A stretch of DNA of 45,051 nucleotides from contig JBGAIL010000013.1 in the NCBI GenBank assembly GCA_044225565.1, positions 1-45,051 of the forward strand, given 5' to 3'. How positions within the stretch are numbered: the first letter of the stretch is position 1; each line of letters begins with the position of its first letter. The stretch comes from CAVXAE01 sp044225565. Lineage in GTDB: Bacteria; Pseudomonadota; Gammaproteobacteria; Steroidobacterales; Steroidobacteraceae. Positions 8,701 through 15,433 of the stretch are shown piece after piece. Both the position numbers and the translations under genes were made by a program. The notes below the pieces were generated by a model that was given only the letters and a program-made list of their open reading frames with translations, was not told where the DNA came from and did no database searches.

Positions 8701-10043
8701 CAGGCTTCCTGCAATGCCTGGGAAAGCCTCTCGGCGAACAGGGCGACATCCTCGAAACGGTTGTAGAGCGGCACTGGCGCCACGCGGATGATGTCCGGGC
8801 TGCGCCAGTCGCAGACGACGCTGCGCCGGTCCAGCCACTCGAAGACGCGTCTCCCACGAACGCCGTCGCCCGCTGTGCCTGCCGCACCAGCGGCGGCGCT
8901 GCCCGAGCGGCGCGCAACGTTCGCGATGTCACTGCCTCGCGCGCCGATGCGCAATGACAGCTGGCAACCTCTTTCCTCCGCGCGCCGCGGCGTGATGATC
9001 TGCACGTCCGCGAGCGGCTGCACCGCTTCTTCGAGCAGCCCCGTGAGCGCGATCGACTTCTCCCGCAGCCGCTCGATTCCTGCTTCCGTGAACAGAGCGA
9101 GCGAGCTGAGCAGCGGCGCGCTCGACAGCACCGGCGGATTGCTCACCTGCCAGCCCGCAGCGCCGGACGCCGCGCGAAACCCCGGCTTCATCTCGAAGCG
9201 GGTCGCGACCTCGTGTCCCCACCACCCGGCGAGCCGATGCTTCGAAGGCGCAGCATGCCGCTCATGCACGAAGCAGCCGCCGATGGCGCCGGGTCCGGCA
9301 TTGAGATACTTGTAACTGCACCACACCGCGAAGTCCGCATTGCTGGCGTGCAACTGCAGCGGCGTGTTGCCGATGGAATGCGCGAGGTCCAGGCCCGCGA
9401 CGCAACCCGCGCGCTGCGCAGCCCGCACCACTCTCGCGATGTCGAACGACTGACCGGTGCGGAACTGCACGCCGGGCCACAGCACCAGGGCGATCTGCGA
9501 GCCTTCGCGCTCCAGGCATTCCTCGATCGCGCTCTGCGGCACCAGGTCTTCGCCCTCGGCCGGCGCGAGCTCGATGAGCGCATCGCGCGCGCTCAGCCCG
9601 TGCCACTCCAGATGCGAGACGACGGCATGGCGGTCGGACGGAAAGGCTCCCGCTTCGATGAGGATCTTGCGCCGCTCGCCCTGAGGCCGGAAAAAGCTCG
9701 ACAGCATCAGATGCAGGTCGACGGTAAGCGAGCTCATGGCGACCACTTCACCGGGTTGCGTGCCGGTCAGCGCTTGCAGGCCGGGAGCCAGCGTCTCGTG
9801 ATAGTGGATCCACGGCCGCCGCGCGTGCTCGTGGCCTCGAACGCCGAGGCGAGCCCAGTCGTCCAGCTCCTGCGCAACTGCCTCTCGTGCTGCGAGAGGC
9901 TGCAATCCCAGTGAATGCCCGCAGAGATACACCAGCAGATTCCCGCGCTCGTCGCGAGGCAGAGCGAAGCGTTCGCGGAACGCACGCAGCGGATCGGCTG
10001 CGTCGAGCTTGCGCGCACGCTCCAGCAACGGCGATTCGCTCAT
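8700..10043 (-). CDS. kynU: Kynureninase
   Basis: This PLP enzyme of 447 aa cleaves 3-hydroxykynurenine to 3-hydroxyanthranilate and alanine. Evidence includes YLCGHSLGLQP, MSSLTVDLHLMLSSFF, GLDLAHSIGN and the PLP-lysine motif SYKYLNAGPGAIGG with K245. The C-terminal APVPLYNRFEDV is also typical. Bacterial kynureninases are usually about 415-420 residues; the excess here is an Ala/Gly/Ser/Arg-rich insertion at about residues 370-398, just before the conserved VCDWR segment, and it keeps the frame. The gene lies 22 bp after haaO and is followed by kmo with a 1-bp overlap. Confidence 0.95.
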   Translation of the reverse strand: MSESPLLERARKLDAADPLRAFRERFALPRDERGNLLVYLCGHSLGLQPLAAREAVAQELDDWARLGVRGHEHARRPWIHYHETLAPGLQALTGTQPGEVVAMSSLTVDLHLMLSSFFRPQGERRKILIEAGAFPSDRHAVVSHLEWHGLSARDALIELAPAEGEDLVPQSAIEECLEREGSQIALVLWPGVQFRTGQSFDIARVVRAAQRAGCVAGLDLAHSIGNTPLQLHASNADFAVWCSYKYLNAGPGAIGGCFVHERHAAPSKHRLAGWWGHEVATRFEMKPGFRAASGAAGWQVSNPPVLSSAPLLSSLALFTEAGIERLREKSIALTGLLEEAVQPLADVQIITPRRAEERGCQLSLRIGARGSDIANVARRSGSAAAGAAGTAGDGVRGRRVFEWLDRRSVVCDWRSPDIIRVAPVPLYNRFEDVALFAERLSQALQEA

Positions 10044-10065
10044 GGCGCGGAGACTGCCGGCGCGC

Positions 10066-10578
10066 TCAAGATGCGCGTTCCTGCGCCGTACCGCACTGTT
10101 TGCAGGTGCGGTGCTCGAGGCTCGAGTAGAAGCGGTCGAACAGCGGCGGCATTTGCGTCTCGATGTCCGTGAGCTCGATGAACTCCTCGTGCAGCAGGTT
10201 GCCGCAACGCTCGCAGTACCACTGGAAGCCGTCGCGCTCCCCAGGCCGCCGCTCGCGCTCGATGACCAGCCCCACGGTGTTCGCGCTGCGCCTCGGCGAA
10301 TGCGGCACGCCGGCCGGCAGCAGCAGGATCTCGCCTTCGCGGATCGGCACGTCGACCGGCCGCCCGTCCTGCACCGTCTTCAGCAGCATGTCGCCTTCGA
10401 GCTGATAGAAGAATTCCTCGCCCGGATCGACGTGATAGTCCTTGCGGGCGTTCGGCCCGCCGACCACCATGATGATGAACTCGCTGTCGCGGAACACCCG
10501 CTTGTTGCCCACCGGCGGCTTGAGCAGGTGGCGGTGCTCGTCGATCCAGCGTCGGAAATTGAAGGCCTGCAGCGGCAT
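10066..10578 (-). CDS. haaO: 3-hydroxyanthranilate 3,4-dioxygenase
   Basis: The 170-aa cupin dioxygenase opens 3-hydroxyanthranilate to the semialdehyde that cyclises to quinolinate, the precursor of NAD. Iron ligands are visible as H49 (KDYHVDP), E55 (GEEFFYQ) and H93 (GVPHSP). Four C-terminal cysteines (C122, C125, C159, C162) form the rubredoxin-like second metal site found in bacterial enzymes. It is the first gene of the minus-strand operon haaO-kynU-kmo. It is divergent from the lipoprotein gene at 10634, so the 55-bp gap should hold its promoter. Confidence 0.95.
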   Translation of the reverse strand: MPLQAFNFRRWIDEHRHLLKPPVGNKRVFRDSEFIIMVVGGPNARKDYHVDPGEEFFYQLEGDMLLKTVQDGRPVDVPIREGEILLLPAGVPHSPRRSANTVGLVIERERRPGERDGFQWYCERCGNLLHEEFIELTDIETQMPPLFDRFYSSLEHRTCKQCGTAQERAS

Positions 10579-10601
10579 CGTAGGAATCCACGGGTCGGTT
10601 G

Positions 10602-10614
10602 GCGTATGGTACGC
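10602..10614. promoter_or_regulatory. Small perfect inverted repeat in the haaO/lipoprotein divergent promoter region
   Basis: GCGTA-TGG-TACGC is a perfect 5-bp inverted repeat in the 55-bp gap between the two divergent starts. Its position fits an operator serving haaO-kynU-kmo, but no regulator gene is adjacent and a short palindrome like this can occur by chance. Confidence 0.25.
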
Positions 10615-10633
10615 AAAAAGGGAGGGCCGACAC

Positions 10634-11074
10634 ATGATTCCAGCCGTTTCCACTGCCGTACGCGCGACTGTGGTCGCCACGCTGGCGTGCGGATTGGCCG
10701 CCTGCGGGCACATGCCCTGGCAGAAGAGCGCCCCGCCGGCACCGGAATCCGTCAGCGAGCTGCTGGAGCTGGCCACGGACGGCACCGTCACGCAGGCGTT
10801 CCCGCAGTACTGGAAGCGCAACACCCTGGTGGTCGACATGCAGACCGCCGCTGCTTCCGGGACGCTCATCCTGAAGCCTCGTGAAGGCGCACGGTGGCCG
10901 GCGCGGCTCGCATTCCGCGTGACGCCGGGCAGCATCGGGGTGCTCGAGGTCCGGGCGGCGCAACGCATGCTGATCCCGGTGACGAAGGAAGGCACGAAGC
11001 CGGTCGACGTGGAGCTGATCCCGGGTGTCTACACGCTCGCGTCGGAGCAGGTCACGATTCAGTGGGGGAGGTGA
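10634..11074 (+). CDS. Small predicted lipoprotein of unknown function
   Basis: The 146-aa product has a signal peptide ending in a lipobox: hydrophobic residues about 8-22 and then GLAACG, with the modified cysteine at about residue 22. The mature part has no motif I recognise; it is mostly predicted beta strand (GTLILKPREGARWPARLAFR). The start is supported by GGGAGG nine bases upstream. It is transcribed divergently from haaO, and its 3' end overlaps the convergent apaH stop region by 23 bp. No function is proposed. Confidence 0.7.
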   Translation: MIPAVSTAVRATVVATLACGLAACGHMPWQKSAPPAPESVSELLELATDGTVTQAFPQYWKRNTLVVDMQTAAASGTLILKPREGARWPARLAFRVTPGSIGVLEVRAAQRMLIPVTKEGTKPVDVELIPGVYTLASEQVTIQWGR

Positions 11075-11891
11075 CGGATCGGTCGGGCCCGGGAACGCTG
11101 ACCGGCGGCCGGTCCGCATCGAGGTCGAAAGCCGTCAGCCTGCCGCCCCACACGCATCCCGTGTCCAGGGCCAGCACTCCATCCGCGTTCAAATAGCCGA
11201 GTGCGGACCAGTGGCCGCAGATCACGCGAACGTCGCGGCTGCGGCGTTTCTCGTGAGCGAACCAGGCCCGCCACGGCGGCTTCGCGTCGGCGGGCCCGCC
11301 TTTCATCTCCATGTCCAGGCAGCCTTCCGCGGTGCACACGCGCATGCGTGTGAGCACGTTGATGCCGAATCGCAGGCGGTCCGCGCCTTTCAGTTTGGTG
11401 CTCCAGCACCCCGGCTCGTTGCCGTACATCTCGTCGAACGTCCTGCGCGCATCGGCGCGAATGGCAGATTGCACCTCGGCGGACAGAGCCAGCGCCTCCT
11501 GCACGTTCCACTGCGGGATGAGTCCCGCATGCACCATGAGGTCTCCGTGCCCGGCGTCGAAGTGCGCCAGCGGCAGCGTCATCAGCCATTCGAGCAGGGT
11601 GTCCCGGTCGCGCGCGGTGAGGATCGGATCCAGCGTGTCGCTCGAGCGGCGCTTGCGCTGGGTAGCGTAGGCGAGGGCCAGCAGATGGAGGTCGTGATTG
11701 CCGAGCACCACGCGTGCGCTCTCACCCAGGGAGCGAACGTAGCGCAACACCTCGAGTGATTTCGGGCCGCGGTTGACGAGATCGCCCACCAGCCAGAGCT
11801 GGTCGCGGTCGCTCGAGAATTTCACCCGGGCGAGCAGCGCGCGCAGCTCGTCGTAGCAGCCCTGGATGTCACCGATGGCGTAGCGCGCCAC
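11052..11891 (-). CDS. apaH: Symmetrical diadenosine tetraphosphatase (Ap4A hydrolase)
   Basis: The 279-aa metallophosphatase hydrolyses Ap4A symmetrically to two ADP. It has the calcineurin-like motifs GDIQG, GDLVNRGP and GNHD, then MVHAGL and ICGHWSALG in the C-terminal half. The start is a GTG at 11891, giving the family opening (M)ARYAIGDIQGCYDEL. No ATG is available there, and the start lies 14 bp after the apaG stop. Homologues are about 270-280 aa. It ends the cluster lptD-surA-pdxA-rsmA-apaG-apaH, an order also known from E. coli. Confidence 0.96.
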   Translation of the reverse strand: MARYAIGDIQGCYDELRALLARVKFSSDRDQLWLVGDLVNRGPKSLEVLRYVRSLGESARVVLGNHDLHLLALAYATQRKRRSSDTLDPILTARDRDTLLEWLMTLPLAHFDAGHGDLMVHAGLIPQWNVQEALALSAEVQSAIRADARRTFDEMYGNEPGCWSTKLKGADRLRFGINVLTRMRVCTAEGCLDMEMKGGPADAKPPWRAWFAHEKRRSRDVRVICGHWSALGYLNADGVLALDTGCVWGGRLTAFDLDADRPPVSVPGPDRSVTSPTES

Positions 11892-11905
11892 GAGTCCCGG
11901 CTTCG

Positions 11906-12289
11906 CTAGTTGAGCACGCCCGGCATGGCGAGCCGGAACACCGGGATCGGCGCGTCGAACTCGGAGCCGTCGTCCGCTTTCATCTGGTAGGAGCCTTCCA
12001 TCGCACCCACCGGCGTTTCGATGACCGTGCCGCTCGAATAGCGGAAACCCTGCCCGGGCTGCAGGTGCGGCTGCTCGCCGACCACGCCTTCGCCCCGCAC
12101 TTCCTGCACCTTGCCGTTCGCATCGGTGATGAGCCAGTGGCGCGACAGCAGCTTCGCCGGCACGTGGCCTTCGTTGCGGATGGTGATGGTGTACGAGAAC
12201 ACGTAACGGTGCTCGCTCGGCTCGGACTGCTCGTCGAGATAGCTGGTCTCGACATCCACGCGGATCCTGTTGCGGTCTGGGTCGATCAT
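11906..12289 (-). CDS. apaG: ApaG protein (DUF525, FN3-like)
   Basis: This 127-aa protein (E. coli 125 aa) shows the family signature YVFSYTITIRNEG, RHWLITDANG, GEGVVGEQPHLQPG and a C-terminal SYQMKADDGSEFDAPIPVFRL. ApaG proteins have a fibronectin type III-like fold; the biochemical role is not established, though it is usually co-transcribed with rsmA and apaH as here. The start ATG lies 12 bp after the rsmA stop. Confidence 0.96.
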   Translation of the reverse strand: MIDPDRNRIRVDVETSYLDEQSEPSEHRYVFSYTITIRNEGHVPAKLLSRHWLITDANGKVQEVRGEGVVGEQPHLQPGQGFRYSSGTVIETPVGAMEGSYQMKADDGSEFDAPIPVFRLAMPGVLN

Positions 12290-12301
12290 CGTGCGGCAAG
12301 C

Positions 12302-13099
12302 CTACCTGATTCGCGCATCGATGGCCTGCGCGAGCGCATTGAACATCTGCGGCGCGAGCGTCTCCGGGCGCACGCCAGGGTCGATGCCGCAGCCTTCGAT
12401 CTCCTCGCGGGTCACGAGCTCGCGCAGCGCATTGCGCAACGTCTTGCGACGATGCGAGAAAGCCGTGGCCACCACGGTGCCGAATTGCGGGCTTATCTCG
12501 AAAGCGGGCGCCTTGCGCACCGTGAGCCGGACGACCGCGGACCACACCTTCGGTGGCGGCTGGAATGCGCCGGGCCCCACTTCGAACAGCGCTTCCGCTT
12601 CGACCCATGGCGCGAGCATCACGGTGAGCCGGCCGTAGGCATCGTCGCCGGGCGCGGCCGCGATGCGCTCCACCACTTCACGCTGCAGCATGAAATGCAT
12701 GTCCTCGATGCGGCTGGCGCTCGCGAGCAGATGGAACAGCAAGGGGGTCGATACGTTGTACGGCAGGTTGCCGACCACGCGCAGTCTGCCGCCACGCTTC
12801 GCGGCCAGCGCCGCGAAATCGAACTCCAGCGCGTCCTGCTGATGCACGGCGAATCCGGAACCTGCCTGCAGGCTTCCGGCGAGCAGGGGCGCGAGATCCC
12901 GGTCGATCTCGATGGCATCCAGGCTGGCGTGAGGGGCAGCGAGCAGCTCCCGGGTGAGCGCGCCGCGGCCCGGCCCGATCTCCACCAGACGATCGCTTGC
13001 CGAAGGCGAGATGGCTTCGACGATGCGCTCCAGCACCGCGGGGTCATGCAGGAAATGCTGGCCGAACCGCTTGCGCGCGCGGGGCACGGAAGCGCTCAT
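12302..13099 (-). CDS. rsmA: 16S rRNA m6(2)A1518/A1519 dimethyltransferase RsmA (KsgA)
   Basis: The 265-aa enzyme dimethylates two adenosines near the 3' end of 16S rRNA during 30S maturation. Visible motifs are RKRFGQHFL at the N-terminus, the SAM-binding EIGPGRGALT, and the catalytic NLPYNVSTPLLFH. FSHRRKTLRNAL is the usual C-terminal motif. The start ATG at 13099 gives the expected length (E. coli 273 aa). It lies 7 bp after the pdxA stop. Confidence 0.97.
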   Translation of the reverse strand: MSASVPRARKRFGQHFLHDPAVLERIVEAISPSASDRLVEIGPGRGALTRELLAAPHASLDAIEIDRDLAPLLAGSLQAGSGFAVHQQDALEFDFAALAAKRGGRLRVVGNLPYNVSTPLLFHLLASASRIEDMHFMLQREVVERIAAAPGDDAYGRLTVMLAPWVEAEALFEVGPGAFQPPPKVWSAVVRLTVRKAPAFEISPQFGTVVATAFSHRRKTLRNALRELVTREEIEGCGIDPGVRPETLAPQMFNALAQAIDARIR

Positions 13100-13106
13100 A
13101 CGACCC

Positions 13107-14153
13107 TCAATGCGCCTGGGCGGGCCGCGGACCTGCTGCCACGGCCAGCGAGATCGCCTGCCGGATCGCCGAGCGCAGGCTGCGGGCGTCCGCACGGCCC
13201 GTGCCGGCGAGATCCAGCGCCGTGCCGTGATCCACGGACGTGCGAGTGATCGGCAGCCCGAGCGTGATGTTGACCGCCTCCTCGAAGGCGGCGTGCTTGA
13301 TCACGGGCAGACCCTGATCGTGATACATCGCCAGGATGGTATCGAGGTTCTGCGCCACCTGCGGCACGAACGCCGTATCCGCCGGAATCGGGCCACGGGC
13401 GTCGATGCCGGCCTCACGGGCGCGCACGATGGCAGGCGTGATCACCTTGATCTCCTCCATGCCGATGTGCCCGCCCTCGCCGGCATGAGGATTCAGCCCG
13501 CACACGCCGATGCGCGGCGACTCGATGCCCCAGCGCTCCAGATCGCGATGGATCACGCGGATGACGTCCAGCAGCAGTTCCACCGTCAGCGCATCGGGCA
13601 CTTCACGCAGGGGAAGGTGCGTGGTGGCGAGCGCCACTCGCAGCTTGCCTGCCGCCAGCATCATCACTGGCAGCGGCGAGCTCGTGCGTTGCGCCAGATA
13701 TTCGGTGTGTCCCGTGAAAGGCACGCCGGCTTCCATGATCACGCTCTTCTGCACGGGCGCCGTGACCATGGCGGAGAACTCGCCGTCGACACATCCATCG
13801 CAGGCGCGATCCAGCAGGTCGAGTACGTACCGTGCATTCCGCGCATCCAGCTTGCCGGGCTCGCTCGGTGCAGCGAGAGGGCGATGGAGCACCGTGAGGC
13901 TGCCGGGCTCGTGAGGCTGAACGGCCTCGGGGTCGTAGTCGCGAAGTGACACCGGCCAGCCGAGCTTCGCGGCGCGCTGCTCGAGCAGCCCGCGATCCGC
14001 CAGGCACACGAGCTCGCAATCGAGCGTTTCGCGTGCGACGGCGAGGCAGATCTCAGGCCCCACCCCGGCCGGCTCGCCGGAGCAGAGCGCGATACGCGAC
14101 GTCTTCAGAGCTTGTATTCCACGTAGGCTTCGTCGCGCAGGCGGCGCAGCCAC
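13107..14153 (-). CDS. pdxA: 4-hydroxythreonine-4-phosphate dehydrogenase
   Basis: PdxA oxidises 4-phosphohydroxy-threonine in vitamin B6 synthesis. Motifs include SGEPAGVGPEI, TGHTEYLA, the metal-binding GLNPHAGEGGHIGMEE and MYHDQGLPVIK. The start is uncertain. The first standard start is GTG at 14153, which overlaps surA by 49 bp and adds 15 residues not seen in homologues. The E. coli protein begins MVKTQRV, and here LKTSRIALCSGEP lines up with a CTG codon at 14108 that overlaps the surA TGA as CTGA. If CTG is used the protein is 333 aa. The gene body is certain. Confidence 0.94.
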   Translation of the reverse strand: MAAPPARRSLRGIQALKTSRIALCSGEPAGVGPEICLAVARETLDCELVCLADRGLLEQRAAKLGWPVSLRDYDPEAVQPHEPGSLTVLHRPLAAPSEPGKLDARNARYVLDLLDRACDGCVDGEFSAMVTAPVQKSVIMEAGVPFTGHTEYLAQRTSSPLPVMMLAAGKLRVALATTHLPLREVPDALTVELLLDVIRVIHRDLERWGIESPRIGVCGLNPHAGEGGHIGMEEIKVITPAIVRAREAGIDARGPIPADTAFVPQVAQNLDTILAMYHDQGLPVIKHAAFEEAVNITLGLPITRTSVDHGTALDLAGTGRADARSLRSAIRQAISLAVAAGPRPAQAH

Positions 14154-15403
14154 AGCTCCGTCTCTTCGTCCGCGCGGCTGTTGCGGATGGCCTCGGCCAC
14201 CTGGCGGCGCTTGGCGGTGTCCGTGTTGTCGAACTGGCGCTTGCCGAGCAGTTGCACGATGTGCCAGCCGTACTGCGTGCGGAAAGGCTGGCTGATCTCG
14301 TTCTCCTGCAGCGTGGAGATCATCTGCTCGAACTCGGGCACGAAGGAGCCGCCCCCGGTCCAGCCGAGGTCGCCACCCTGCGAGGCCGAGCCGGGGTCTT
14401 CCGAGACCACGGTCGCGAGGCCGGCGAAGTCCTCGCCCTTCATGATGCGGTCGCGGATCTCGGTGAGCTTCTGCTTCACGGTGGCGTCGTCCGCGATCTC
14501 GTTGGTCTTCATGAGGATGTGCCGCGTGTGCACCTGATCGACGATCTGCTGCGCGCCGGCGTTGCGGACGTCGTTGAGCTTCACCAGGTGGAAGCCCGTG
14601 GGCGTGCGCAGCGGCTGGCTCACTTCGCCGGGCTTCAGCTTCGCCACCGTCTCGGTGAGGAAGGTGGGCACCTGCGAGCCCTTCAGCCAGCCGAGCGAGC
14701 CGCCTTCGAGCGCCTTCTGGCTGTTGGAGTACGCGACGGCGAGTTGCGCGAAGTCCTCGCCTTTCGTGGCACGCTCGTAGATCTCCTGTGCACGCTTGCC
14801 CGCCTGCTCGATCTGCTCCGGCGAGCCGGCCTGAGGCACCGCAATGAGGATGTGCGAAACGTTGTATTCGGCATTCTCGGCAGGCGCGTTCTTCTGCTTC
14901 TCGATGTACTGGTCCACCTCGCGCGGCGTGACGGCGATGTGCTGATAGACGTCGCGCTGCAGCAGCAGCGAGCGCAGCAGCTCTTTCCTCATGGACTCGC
15001 GGTACGAGGGGTAATCGATGCCCTGGGCCGAGAGCGCCTGCGGCAGCTGCGAGAGCGGGATCTGGTTGCGCTGTGCGACGTTGGCGAGTGCATCGTTCAG
15101 CGCTTCGTCCGGCACCTTGAGGCCGGCACGCTGGGCGCGCTGCATCTGCAGCTCCTGCACCACCAGGCGCTCCAGCACCTGCTGGCGCAGCACGCTCTCC
15201 GGGGGCAGCTCGAGCTTCTGCTCGCGCAGCCGCTCGGTGACTGCCGCCATCTGCTCATCGAGCTCGCTGTTGAGCACCACGCCGTCGTTCACCACGGCGG
15301 CTACCCGGTCCAGCAGGACGCCGCTCGTGGTCAGGTCGCGGGTCTGGGCGAGGGCAAGGCCGGTGGCGAAGAGGGCGACGAGCGCCGGCAGAAGACGTGG
15401 CAT
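14105..15403 (-). CDS. surA: Periplasmic chaperone and peptidyl-prolyl isomerase SurA
   Basis: The 432-aa precursor (E. coli 428 aa) has a signal peptide of about 20 residues (cleavage near ALAQ). The N-terminal chaperone domain begins with VLLDRVAAVVNDGVVLNSEL. Two parvulin domains follow, starting near residue 182 (VSHILIAVPQ) and residue 293 (TRHILMKTNE), and the C-terminal helix is at about 400-432. SurA carries outer-membrane proteins, including LptD encoded immediately upstream, to the BAM complex. The gap to lptD is 30 bp. Confidence 0.97.
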   Translation of the reverse strand: MPRLLPALVALFATGLALAQTRDLTTSGVLLDRVAAVVNDGVVLNSELDEQMAAVTERLREQKLELPPESVLRQQVLERLVVQELQMQRAQRAGLKVPDEALNDALANVAQRNQIPLSQLPQALSAQGIDYPSYRESMRKELLRSLLLQRDVYQHIAVTPREVDQYIEKQKNAPAENAEYNVSHILIAVPQAGSPEQIEQAGKRAQEIYERATKGEDFAQLAVAYSNSQKALEGGSLGWLKGSQVPTFLTETVAKLKPGEVSQPLRTPTGFHLVKLNDVRNAGAQQIVDQVHTRHILMKTNEIADDATVKQKLTEIRDRIMKGEDFAGLATVVSEDPGSASQGGDLGWTGGGSFVPEFEQMISTLQENEISQPFRTQYGWHIVQLLGKRQFDNTDTAKRRQVAEAIRNSRADEETELWLRRLRDEAYVEYKL

Positions 15404-15433
15404 CTCAGGAATTTCCTTAATTAAATCAATACT

